5,380 nucleotides of DNA from an uncultured Oscillospiraceae bacterium (GTDB lineage Bacteria > Bacillota > Clostridia > UBA1212 > UBA1255): NCBI GenBank assembly GCA_902462635.1, contig CABQCN010000117.1:1-5380 (forward strand), read 5' to 3'. The position numbers were made by a program, and so were the translations under genes. Positions 1-5,380 of this stretch are shown here, piece after piece (the first letter of the stretch is position 1; each line of letters begins with the position of its first letter). The notes beneath the pieces are model-generated. The model worked only from the letters and a program-made list of their open reading frames with translations. It ran no database searches and was not told the DNA's origin.

Positions 1-7
1 TCGACAA

Positions 8-129
8 TGGCAGGGTACTGCGAAAAAGATGCCATTTCGACACGGGCATAAAACAAAACGGCACCCACAAAAAGTGAGTGCGCGAATTGGGTCCAGCGTC
101 ACGCTGGCAGGGTCTGACAAAAAAGATGC
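8..129. repeat. Imperfect 25-base direct repeat pair flanking a gene-free segment
   Basis: Two 25-base copies lie in the same orientation at 8-32 and 105-129. They share the first nine bases (TGGCAGGGT) and the last nine (AAAAGATGC) and differ mainly in the seven bases between. Read on the plus strand they encode similar words in different frames: MAGYCEKDA in the first copy and LAGSDKKDA in the second. A perfect palindrome (93-107) touches the second copy. I do not recognise the element. It could be part of a dispersed intergenic repeat, the end of a mobile element, or a decayed coding tail. No protein-coding call is supported in 1-151, which lies downstream of the methyltransferase gene. 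Confidence 0.45.
93..107. repeat. Perfect short palindrome (7-bp arms, 1-base centre)
   Basis: CCAGCGT (93-99) and ACGCTGG (101-107) are exact inverted repeats around one C. The centre is too tight to form a normal RNA hairpin without opening some pairs, and no T-run follows on either strand, so it does not look like an intrinsic terminator. A protein-binding dyad or part of a repeat element is possible. It lies about 45 bases past the methyltransferase stop codon. Confidence 0.4.
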
Positions 130-151
130 AAGAGAAGATTATGACTTTATG

Positions 152-934
152 TCACAGCTTTTTCGCCCATATTATTGCCCGGTTTCCCATTACTGTTTCA
201 TCAAAAGGTTGGTTTTCATAACCCCCATACAGTTGCTCAATAGCCCATCCCGATTTTTTCAACCATGTTTCCACTAGTTTAAAATTGGGGAAATGCTTAA
301 TGATAGTGCGGTCAACTAAGAAACCGGTTCCCATTTCAGGTACTATCTCATAGCGACGAAATCCTTTATCAATACAGGTTTTGCTATCGTATTCGCCGCT
401 GATGACAATATACTTTCCATAGGTCCCAAGATCATCGGTTCCCTCAAAGCAAACCCATTCTCTTTTTTCACTTGATGGGAGTTCATCCGGCCTGAAAAAA
501 CAGTCAAAATCCAGATACAAATATCCGCCTTGTTTTACACTGGCGGCAGCTTTTTCAATAAACAACTGCTGAGATTGCTGATAATCCATCTCCGATTCGA
601 TGTTCAGCAATATATTGCCGGCAAGAATAACCACATCATAATCTTCGCCCCAATTATCGTAAACCGCATCGGCTTTGAAAAAGGTTAGATTGTGTAATCC
701 TTTGCCTTTTATAAGGGCTTTTTCAAGCATAAATTCATCAAAGTCAAAGCCGGTAACTTTATGGCCATTACTTGCAAGTAGAGTGCAAATTCTTCCTCCA
801 CCACAAGCCACTTCAAGGATTTTTTTTGGATGATTCCCTACAGTTTTTAATATGAAGTCAACTTCATTGGATTGTACAACTTGCTGCTCATAAATGTCGG
901 CATACCAATGCCTTAAATAAAAATCTTTGTTCAA
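152..934 (-). CDS. Class I SAM-dependent methyltransferase, substrate unknown
   Basis: The predicted cytoplasmic protein of 260 residues transfers a methyl group from S-adenosylmethionine to an unidentified acceptor. From the chosen start, the SAM-binding motif I is ILEVACGGGRI (residues 39-49), the ribose-binding acid is in GFDFDE (about 62-67), FKAD (86-89) contacts the adenine side, and DVVILAGN (100-107) is the motif IV region. The rest completes a Rossmann-fold methyltransferase with an aromatic-rich C-terminal half. There is no NPPY/NPPF motif, which argues against Erm rRNA and N6-adenine DNA methylases. No signal peptide or membrane segment is seen. The start is taken as TTG at 934 because GGAGGAA sits eight bases or less upstream; an in-frame ATG at 949 lies inside that ribosome-binding site and has none of its own. 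The gene is AT-rich compared with the ATPase genes and is preceded by a structured leader with a micro-ORF. The fold is secure; the substrate is not. Confidence 0.85.
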   Translation of the reverse strand: MNKDFYLRHWYADIYEQQVVQSNEVDFILKTVGNHPKKILEVACGGGRICTLLASNGHKVTGFDFDEFMLEKALIKGKGLHNLTFFKADAVYDNWGEDYDVVILAGNILLNIESEMDYQQSQQLFIEKAAASVKQGGYLYLDFDCFFRPDELPSSEKREWVCFEGTDDLGTYGKYIVISGEYDSKTCIDKGFRRYEIVPEMGTGFLVDRTIIKHFPNFKLVETWLKKSGWAIEQLYGGYENQPFDETVMGNRAIIWAKKL

Positions 935-940
935 AACAAC

Positions 941-947
941 TTCCTCC
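941..947 (-). promoter_or_regulatory. Ribosome-binding site of the methyltransferase (decides the TTG start)
   Basis: On the minus strand GGAGGAA (947-941) is followed by GTTGTT and then TTG at 934-932, close to ideal spacing for Bacillota. The upstream ATG (949-947) overlaps the first G of this site and is preceded by CCCTCCTTACAA, which is anti-Shine-Dalgarno in character. The GGAGG core can pair with CCTCC at 960-956 across an 8-base loop, so the site can be hidden in RNA structure. Confidence 0.6.
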
Positions 948-952
948 ATTTG

Positions 953-984
953 TAAGGAGGGTTAAAATATAGTCGCCCTCCTTA
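953..984 (-). promoter_or_regulatory. Leader hairpin with anti-Shine-Dalgarno arm (candidate translational attenuator)
   Basis: On the minus strand TAAGGAGGG (984-976) pairs perfectly over 9 bp with CCCTCCTTA (961-953), leaving a 14-base AT-rich loop. The 3' arm can instead pair through CCTCC (960-956) with the GGAGG (947-943) of the methyltransferase ribosome-binding site. The two pairings exclude each other. The 5' arm lies inside codons 12-15 of a leader micro-ORF, and the 3' arm begins at the base after its stop codon, so ribosome position on the micro-ORF should influence which hairpin forms. No T-run follows, which makes an intrinsic terminator unlikely. The pairings are seen directly; the regulatory role is inferred. 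Confidence 0.5.
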
Positions 985-1018
985 ATTTCGGTATAACTAT
1001 ATTTATTGTATATTTCAT
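962..1018 (-). CDS. Putative 18-residue leader peptide upstream of the methyltransferase
   Basis: The micro-ORF starts with ATG at 1018 and ends with TAA at 964-962. It encodes MKYTINIVIPKLRRATIF. Its ribosome-binding site is AAAGGGTG at 1032-1025, with TTTACA as spacer. The peptide has a hydrophobic, beta-branched stretch (INIVI) followed by a proline, then a basic LRR segment that coincides with the first arm of the downstream hairpin. It lies in the same frame as the methyltransferase but is separated from it by the TAA. Leader peptides of similar size precede inducible erm genes, where ribosome stalling reshapes the mRNA. That role is inferred here from position and structure only. A chance small ORF remains possible. 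Confidence 0.4.
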   Translation of the reverse strand: MKYTINIVIPKLRRATIF

Positions 1019-1033
1019 TGTAAACACCCTTTC

Positions 1034-1061
1034 ATAATAAAGTATCATATCGCGAAAGCAA
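1034..1061 (-). promoter_or_regulatory. Candidate promoter of the methyltransferase leader
   Basis: Two overlapping readings exist on the minus strand. TTGCTT (1061-1056) and TATTAT (1039-1034) are 16 bases apart; alternatively TATGAT (1049-1044) is a better placed -10 box without a good -35 partner. The second option puts the start of transcription near 1037, which keeps the leader ORF ribosome-binding site (1032-1025) in the transcript. The first would start near 1027 and cut that site. The region upstream is bounded by the tRNA terminator, so a promoter is expected here. Confidence 0.35.
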
Positions 1062-1078
1062 CGTTATGCTGCGCGATA
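1048..1078. repeat. Interrupted inverted repeat overlapping the candidate promoter
   Basis: TATCGCG (1048-1054) is matched by CGCGATA (1072-1078). Inside, AGCA (1057-1060) is matched by TGCT (1067-1070), giving 11 pairs with a small internal asymmetry and a 6-base apex. It covers the possible -35 region of the methyltransferase leader promoter and touches its -10 region. No T-run follows on either strand, so a transcription-factor operator is more plausible than a terminator. No specific regulator can be named. Confidence 0.4.
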
Positions 1079-1109
1079 ATGGAGAAATAACGTACAATTC
1101 CATAATAGC

Positions 1110-1152
1110 AAAAACCTGTCGATAAAGCAACATCTGCTTTTTCGACAGGTTT
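1110..1152 (-). terminator. Intrinsic terminator of tRNA-Ser
   Basis: On the minus strand the arm 1152-1135 pairs with 1129-1112 over 18 positions with a single T-T mismatch (1123/1141) and a 5-base loop. A run of five T residues (1114-1110) forms the base of the stem and continues past it. It begins eight bases after the CCA end of tRNA-Ser. On the plus strand only three T residues follow the stem before the sequence changes, so termination in that direction is less likely. The stem also insulates the methyltransferase from transcription coming from the tRNA and the ATPase operon. Confidence 0.85.
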
Positions 1153-1159
1153 CGACTGC

Positions 1160-1250
1160 TGGCGGAAAGAGTGGGATTCGAACCCACGGTAGGCGCAAAC
1201 CTACGCCGGTTTTCAAGACCGGTGCCTTAAACCAACTCGACCATCTTTCC
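1160..1250 (-). tRNA. tRNA-Ser (anticodon UGA)
   Basis: The minus strand gives a complete class II tRNA. The acceptor stem GGAAAGA (1250-1244) pairs with TCTTTCC (1170-1164), followed by discriminator G (1163) and an encoded CCA (1162-1160). The anticodon stem CCGGT/ACCGG encloses the loop CTTGAAA, with anticodon TGA at 1215-1213, which reads UCA and related serine codons. The long variable arm typical of serine tRNAs is present (GTAGG...CCTAC), and the T arm is GTGGG-TTCGAAT-CCCAC. Discriminator G and the long arm both fit seryl-tRNA synthetase recognition. It has its own promoter and terminator, and its 3' end faces the AT-rich methyltransferase segment. Confidence 0.97.
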
Positions 1251-1307
1251 AGATATTATTTTCTGCCGGCATCGAAAATCAGGACGAATACTTCCGAATG
1301 CTGCAAA

Positions 1308-1336
1308 ATTATATATGAAAACAAAAATTGTGTCAA
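1308..1336 (-). promoter_or_regulatory. Consensus sigma-70-type promoter of tRNA-Ser
   Basis: On the minus strand TTGACA (1336-1331) and TATAAT (1313-1308) are separated by exactly 17 bases; both boxes match the consensus at all six positions. The expected start point is near 1301, about 50 bases ahead of the tRNA 5' end at 1250, so a short 5' leader would be processed off by RNase P. A strong constitutive promoter of this kind suits a stable RNA gene. Confidence 0.85.
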
Positions 1337-1405
1337 TATCGGATTCCGCCGCATAAATCCCGACATCTTCTTTCTGCTGTTTTACAGATAGGTTCTCACA
1401 AATAT

Positions 1406-2056
1406 CTACTTCGTTTCCTGGGCCGCCATTAACTCTTTGACTTTCATGAGACGCGTCAGATTTCCGAGTTCGTTATCCGCAAGCTTCATAGAAATGTACT
1501 TGATATTCGTTTTCATCTCGGGAATCATAACATACTCGAGCGCGTTTACGCGGCGGCGCGTGCGTTCCATCTCGTCCGCGAGCATATCGCACGTCTTTTC
1601 CACATACGCCAGCTCGCAGAGCTTGGGCATCAGTTCCTCCATGAGCAATACGGCGCTGTCCAGATGTTCCGAGGTAAACGCGAAGCCGTATGGGAGAGAA
1701 GCCGCGCCGGAACCGGCGTTTTCGGCGGAACCGCGCCATTGTAAATAAGGAACCTCCATACTCATGATCGAACGGCTGCCTTTCTCCGCGCCGCCGGCGC
1801 CCGCGGAAACGAGCAGCGCCTCTTCCAGCGCAGATGCCCCCATTTCGGCGGAGGCCAGCGCCATTTTACACATCGCACCCGAAAGCAGTTCCTCGATCTG
1901 CTCCCGAAGCTCCTTGTTCCGCCGGATATAGAGCATAAATTGCCGCGCCATTTCGTCCTGTTTATCTTTCAGGAGCTTGTGGCCGCGCACCGCCGTCGTC
2001 AGACGTTTCTTTATTTTATTCAATTCCATCCGCGTCGGGTTGATATGTGCTCCCAC
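1406..2056 (-). CDS. ntpD: V/A-type ATPase subunit D (central stalk)
   Basis: Subunit D is the rotor shaft that passes through the A3B3 head and, with subunit F, couples it to the membrane ring. The 216-residue product is a normal length for the family. The signature NPTRMEL is at residues 6-12, followed by a helical run with RGHKLLKDKQDE (24-35), and the second signature RTRRRVNALEYVMIPE is at 165-180. The two ends form the long antiparallel coiled coil, while residues about 84-125 (Gly/Ala/Ser-rich, then VPYLQW) make the variable middle. The start is GTG at 2056, two bases after the subunit B stop; GGAAAGG (2077-2071) lies 14 bases upstream, so translational coupling to B is likely. An ATG at codon 10 would delete half of the conserved NPTRMEL. 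This is the last ATPase gene before the tRNA unit. Confidence 0.96.
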   Translation of the reverse strand: MGAHINPTRMELNKIKKRLTTAVRGHKLLKDKQDEMARQFMLYIRRNKELREQIEELLSGAMCKMALASAEMGASALEEALLVSAGAGGAEKGSRSIMSMEVPYLQWRGSAENAGSGAASLPYGFAFTSEHLDSAVLLMEELMPKLCELAYVEKTCDMLADEMERTRRRVNALEYVMIPEMKTNIKYISMKLADNELGNLTRLMKVKELMAAQETK

Positions 2057-2058
2057 GA

Positions 2059-3438
2059 TTAATCGCCGAACCTTTCCATATAGCAGTCGATGAATTCCCC
2101 GCGGATCCGCTTCAGCTCCGTTCTGGGTAAAATGGAAAGCAGCTTCCAGCCGATCCCCAGCGTTTCTTCGATGCTGCGGTCCGTATCGTATCCCTGGGAA
2201 ACGTACTCTTTTTCAAAGGCAGCGGCAAATGCTGCGTATTTTTTATCCATATCGGAAAGCGCCGATTCACCGAGTACCACGGCGAGCTCCTTCGCCTGCT
2301 TTCCGCGGGCGTACGCAGAGAAAATCTGATTCATGGTATCCGCGTGATCCTCGCGCGTTTTACCGGTGCCGATCCCTTTGTCTTTCAGGCGGCTCAGAGA
2401 CGGCAGCACATCGATGGGCGGCGTAATCCCTTTCATATAAAGTTCTCTGGAAAGGATGATCTGCCCCTCGGTAATGTATCCCGTAAGATCCGGGATCGGA
2501 TGCGTTTTATCGTCCTCCGGCATGGTCAGGATCGGAATCTGCGTAATCGAACCGGGTTTTCCGTTGATCCTGCCCGCTCTTTCGTATAAAGAAGCCAGGT
2601 CCGTATACAGGTAGCCGGGATAACCGCGCCTGCCGGGAACTTCCTTCCGCGCGGCGGAAACTTCGCGCAGCGCTTCCGCATAGTTCGTCATATCCGTCAT
2701 GATCACGAGCACATGCATTCCCAGCGTATACGCCAGGTATTCCGCGCAGGTGATCGCCATGCGCGGCGTCGCAATCCGCTCCACCGCCGGATCGTCCGCC
2801 AGATTCATAAATAATACGGAACGTTCGATCGCGCCCGTCCTCCTGAAATCTTCTACAAAGAATTCCGCTTCTTCAAAAGTGATTCCGATTGCGGCAAATA
2901 CCACCGCGAACCGTTCGTTCGTCCCGCGCACCTTTGCCTGACGCGCGATCTGTGCCGCCAGTTCCGCATGCGGAAGACCCGAGCCGGAGAAAATCGGCAG
3001 TTTCTGGCCGCGTACCAGCGTGTTCAGACCGTCGATCGCAGACACCCCGGTCTGTATGAACTCTGCCGGATAGTCCCGCGCGGCGGGGTTGAGCGGCGTA
3101 CCGTTGATATTCAATTTTACATCCGGAATCACCGCTGCGCCGCCGTCTGTCGGTTCTCCCATGCCGTTGAATACGCGGCCGATCATATCCGGGCTGACCG
3201 CCAGTTCCAGGCCGTGCCCCAGAAACCGCGCCTTGGAGTCGGAAATTTGCAATCCCTGGGAGCTTTCGAACAGCTGCACCAGCGCTTTGCTGCCCAGCGC
3301 CTCCAGTACTTTGCCATATCGTTTGGTACCATCGGATTCTATGATTTCCACAAGCTCGTCGTATTTGATGTTATCCACACTCTCTACGAGCATGATCGGT
3401 CCCACGACTTCTTTGATTGTTTTATAGTCCTTCCTCAT
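2059..3438 (-). CDS. ntpB: V/A-type ATPase subunit B (non-catalytic, regulatory nucleotide site)
   Basis: Subunit B alternates with A in the hexameric head and supplies an arginine to the catalytic interface. The 459-residue product is the usual length. The N-terminal beta barrel starts with [15 protein letters not shown]. The P-loop position reads SGSGLPHA (151-158), lacking the Walker lysine, as is characteristic of B subunits. [20 protein letters not shown] (248-267) and the [10 protein letters not shown] segment form the conserved nucleotide-domain core. R350 in PSLSR corresponds to the arginine finger known in this family. The start is ATG at 3438, with GGAGGGG (3452-3446) seven bases upstream and a four-base ATGA overlap with the end of subunit A. 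The open frame continues to 3735, but those extra 99 codons overlap subunit A and do not resemble the family. Confidence 0.97.
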   Translation of the reverse strand: MRKDYKTIKEVVGPIMLVESVDNIKYDELVEIIESDGTKRYGKVLEALGSKALVQLFESSQGLQISDSKARFLGHGLELAVSPDMIGRVFNGMGEPTDGGAAVIPDVKLNINGTPLNPAARDYPAEFIQTGVSAIDGLNTLVRGQKLPIFSGSGLPHAELAAQIARQAKVRGTNERFAVVFAAIGITFEEAEFFVEDFRRTGAIERSVLFMNLADDPAVERIATPRMAITCAEYLAYTLGMHVLVIMTDMTNYAEALREVSAARKEVPGRRGYPGYLYTDLASLYERAGRINGKPGSITQIPILTMPEDDKTHPIPDLTGYITEGQIILSRELYMKGITPPIDVLPSLSRLKDKGIGTGKTREDHADTMNQIFSAYARGKQAKELAVVLGESALSDMDKKYAAFAAAFEKEYVSQGYDTDRSIEETLGIGWKLLSILPRTELKRIRGEFIDCYMERFGD

Positions 3439-5222
3439 GATCTGTCCCCTCCGGCGCGCAATCTGGAAAATTCCTGCCTCATCTGTTCTGTCAAATCCGC
3501 GTAAAACGCGTCCCACCCATCTTCTTCCTCGTATTTCATCGCGGCGATTTTCTCCAAGGATCCCAATTTCATGATTTCCTTGTAGCCCGCGCCATCCGGA
3601 ATCGCCTCCTGCGCCATACGGTACCAGCTCAGGATCGCGGAAAGCATCTGCGCCTGTTTCTTCGGAGAAGTATAACGGTCTACCTCCCGGAACGCGTTTT
3701 GCTGTAAAAAGTCTTCGCGGATGATCCGCGCACATTCCAGTGTGATCCTGTCTTTCTCTCCCAACGCATCGAAGCCCACGAGACGCACGATTTCATTGAG
3801 ATCGGCTTCCTGCTGCAGCAGCGCCCGGACTTCAGTAACCTGCTCCCCCCATTCTTCATAAATATGGTCGGAAAAATACGCACTGATCTTTTTATCGTAA
3901 AGCGAATAGCTCCTGAGCCAGTCGATCGCCGGGAAATGGCGCTGGTACGCCAGATCCGCACTCAACCCCCAGAAAACCTTTACGATCCGCAGCGTCGCCT
4001 GCGATACCGGTTCGCTCGTATCGCCGCCCGGCGGCGATACCGCGCCGATCGCCGTAATGGCGCCGTAGCGCTCGTCGGAACCCAGGCATTTTACGGATCC
4101 CGCGCGCTCGTAAAACTCCGCAAGCCGTGTGGACAGGTAGGCCGGGTAGCCCTCCTCGCCCGGCATTTCCTCGAGCCGGCCCGACATTTCCCGGAGCGCC
4201 TCCGCCCAGCGCGACGTCGAATCGGCGATAATTGCAACTTTATAGCCCATATCGCGGAAATATTCCGCAATCGTAATTCCCGTATAAATCGACGCTTCCC
4301 TTGCCGCCACCGGCATATCAGAGGTATTGGCAATCAGCACCGTACGCTTCATCAGCGGCAAACCGGTGCGCGGGTCATGGAGTTCCGGAAATTCTTTTAA
4401 AACGTCCGTCATCTCATTTCCGCGTTCTCCGCAGCCGATATAGATGATGATATCCGCATCCGCCCACTTCGCAAGCTGATGCTGCACGATCGTTTTCCCG
4501 GAACCGAACGGACCCGGTACGGCGGCGATGCCGCCCTTTGCAATGGGAAACAGGGAATCGATGATCCGCTGCCCCGTTACCATGGGTTCCAACGGCACAA
4601 GCTTCTTGTCATACGGTCTGCGCACCCGCACCGGCCATTTCTGGAGCATCGTGATTTCATGGATGCGGCCGGTATCATCTTTGATGCGGGCAACCGGTTC
4701 CGTTATCGTCGCCGCTCCTTCGCGGATCCATTCCAGCGTTCCGCGCAGCTTATACGGAACCATAATTTTCTGGGTGACGACCGGCGTTTCTTCCACGGTG
4801 CCGAGAACGTCGCCGCTTTCCAGCCGGTCTCCGGGAGCCGCGCACGGTACAAAATTCCATTTCTTATTCCTGTCCAGCTTCGGCACGTCGATTCCGCGCG
4901 GAATCCGGTCCCCCGCTTCCCGGTAAATCGCAGTCAGCGGCCGTTCGATCCCATCGAAAATGCTCTCAATCAGTCCCGGCGCCAGCTCGACGCTGAGCGG
5001 CTCTCCCGTAACATAGACCGGTTCTCCCGGCCCGATCCCCGTAGTATCCTCATAAACCTGGATCGACGCTTTATCGTCCCGCAGCTCTATGATTTCACCG
5101 ATGAGTCTGTGATCGCTGACACGAACCACATCGTGCATATTGACATCCTTCATGCCGTCCGCAACGATCAGCGGTCCGGCGACTTTATAGATCGTACCCG
5201 TAATTTCAAATTTTTCTGCCAT
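3435..5222 (-). CDS. ntpA: V/A-type ATPase catalytic subunit A
   Basis: Subunit A hydrolyses or makes ATP in the A3B3 head of a V/A-type rotary ATPase that moves H+ or Na+ across the membrane; direction and ion cannot be told from this subunit. The protein has 595 residues, normal for bacteria. It has an N-terminal barrel (about 5-75), the bulge domain specific to A subunits (about 110-200), the Walker A loop GPFGSGKT (237-244), the catalytic glutamate E266 in GERGNE, the Walker B region [15 protein letters not shown] (331-345, D334), [11 protein letters not shown] (396-406), and a helical C-terminal domain. All catalytic residues are present. The start is ATG at 5222; GGGGA (5235-5231) is eight bases upstream, with AAGGAA (5242-5237) a little further. 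The gene is 23 bases from the end of subunit F and overlaps subunit B by four bases. Confidence 0.98.
   Translation of the reverse strand: MAEKFEITGTIYKVAGPLIVADGMKDVNMHDVVRVSDHRLIGEIIELRDDKASIQVYEDTTGIGPGEPVYVTGEPLSVELAPGLIESIFDGIERPLTAIYREAGDRIPRGIDVPKLDRNKKWNFVPCAAPGDRLESGDVLGTVEETPVVTQKIMVPYKLRGTLEWIREGAATITEPVARIKDDTGRIHEITMLQKWPVRVRRPYDKKLVPLEPMVTGQRIIDSLFPIAKGGIAAVPGPFGSGKTIVQHQLAKWADADIIIYIGCGERGNEMTDVLKEFPELHDPRTGLPLMKRTVLIANTSDMPVAAREASIYTGITIAEYFRDMGYKVAIIADSTSRWAEALREMSGRLEEMPGEEGYPAYLSTRLAEFYERAGSVKCLGSDERYGAITAIGAVSPPGGDTSEPVSQATLRIVKVFWGLSADLAYQRHFPAIDWLRSYSLYDKKISAYFSDHIYEEWGEQVTEVRALLQQEADLNEIVRLVGFDALGEKDRITLECARIIREDFLQQNAFREVDRYTSPKKQAQMLSAILSWYRMAQEAIPDGAGYKEIMKLGSLEKIAAMKYEEEDGWDAFYADLTEQMRQEFSRLRAGGDRS
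3446..3452 (-). promoter_or_regulatory. Ribosome-binding site of ntpB
   Basis: GGAGGGG lies inside the last codons of subunit A, seven bases before ATG 3438. It is the site that fixes the subunit B start and rules out the upstream in-frame codon at 3735. With the ATGA stop-start overlap it gives coupled translation of A and B, which are needed in equal numbers. Confidence 0.75.
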
Positions 5223-5245
5223 CTTCCGAATCCCCGTTCCTTCGT

Positions 5246-5380
5246 TTAACTTTCAAATAGATTGGTGCCGATTGCTTTTTCCATATTTTCCGTGATTTTA
5301 CGCATGCTGTACCCCGTAGGCCCCGCCCGGTCCGGAATCGGCAGGATCAGAGGGTACGCGGAAGTCCGGTAGCGCTTCAG
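5246..5380 (-). CDS. ntpG: V/A-type ATPase subunit F, C-terminal part (cut by window edge)
   Basis: The last 44 codons and the TAA stop (5248-5246) of a gene entering from the right edge are visible. The segment includes [10 protein letters not shown], then a glycine-containing turn (GPTGYS) and a terminal helix ending [11 protein letters not shown]. This matches the C-terminus of V/A-ATPase subunit F, the small subunit of about 100 residues that binds the D shaft and contributes to rotor coupling and regulation. The assignment is supported by position directly ahead of subunit A, as in the common bacterial order I-K-E-C-F-A-B-D. The symbol varies between systems (ntpG in Enterococcus, atpF elsewhere). 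The start and about the first half or more are outside the window. Confidence 0.85.
   Translation of the reverse strand: MKRYRTSAYPLILPIPDRAGPTGYSMRKITENMEKAIGTNLFES

Noticed and set aside
148..158. Plus-strand CRISPR-like or phage features near the left edge
   Set aside because: There are only two imperfect repeat copies, with no regular spacers and no associated genes in the window.
29..277. Plus-strand open frame of 82 codons
   Set aside because: Its second half is antisense to the conserved end of the methyltransferase, and its first half has no clear ribosome-binding site or recognisable domain. The repeat explains its pattern better.
152..934. Erm-type rRNA methyltransferase, suggested by the attenuator-like leader
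   Set aside because: The protein lacks the NPPY/NPPF-like motif and the overall pattern of Erm enzymes. It fits the general Rossmann-fold methyltransferases of unknown substrate.
1015..1035. Second micro-ORF (MKGCLQ) whose stop overlaps the leader ATG
   Set aside because: It has no ribosome-binding site and would start almost at the predicted transcript start. Only the 18-codon ORF has a plausible site and spacing.
1339..1363. Hairpin TCGGATT / AATCCCGA after ntpD as an operon terminator
   Set aside because: The stem has a bulge and a 10-base loop, and the following minus-strand bases (TATTGACA) are the tRNA promoter rather than a T-run.
3439..3735. In-frame upstream extension of subunit B by 99 codons
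   Set aside because: It lies entirely within subunit A, does not look like any part of the B family, and the ATG at 3438 has a strong ribosome-binding site and the usual N-terminus.
4479..5249. Long plus-strand open frame (256 codons) and other plus-strand frames opposite the ATPase genes
   Set aside because: They are antisense to highly conserved ATPase coding sequence, are rich in arginine and proline as expected from GC-rich antisense reading, and show no family motifs.

Overview
The window reads as a piece of a Bacillota chromosome, most likely a member of Clostridia. The evidence is a bacterial V/A-type ATPase operon in the order F-A-B-D, Shine-Dalgarno-led genes with tight overlaps, and a chromosomally encoded tRNA CCA end. 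Species cannot be named from this sequence. Every supported gene lies on the minus strand, so transcription runs from high to low coordinates.

Right two thirds (about 1406-5380): the 3' part of a V/A-type ATPase operon. In transcription order it holds the C-terminal end of subunit F (cut by the window edge), then the complete catalytic subunit A, the complete non-catalytic subunit B and the complete central-stalk subunit D. A and B overlap by four bases (ATGA), and B and D are two bases apart. Together these make the A3B3 catalytic head and the D-F central shaft. The membrane and peripheral-stalk subunits (I, K, E, C) would be expected further upstream, outside the window.

Middle (about 1110-1340): a self-contained tRNA-Ser(UGA) unit. 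It has a perfect consensus sigma-70-type promoter (TTGACA-17-TATAAT), a tRNA with a long variable arm and encoded CCA, and a long hairpin terminator with a T-run.

Left part (about 1-1080): a clearly more AT-rich stretch next to the tRNA 3' end. It carries one class I SAM-dependent methyltransferase gene of unknown substrate. Its 5' leader is the most unusual part of the window. An 18-codon micro-ORF contains one arm of a perfect 9-bp hairpin; the other arm (CCCTCCTTA) follows the micro-ORF stop and can also pair with the methyltransferase ribosome-binding site. This resembles the leader-peptide translational attenuators of inducible resistance genes, but the comparison is inference. The first 150 bases hold no convincing gene, only an imperfect 25-base direct repeat and a small perfect palindrome.

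The composition change at the tRNA-Ser, a common integration site, suggests that the methyltransferase segment was acquired separately from the ATPase operon. No integrase or attachment-site duplicate is visible here.
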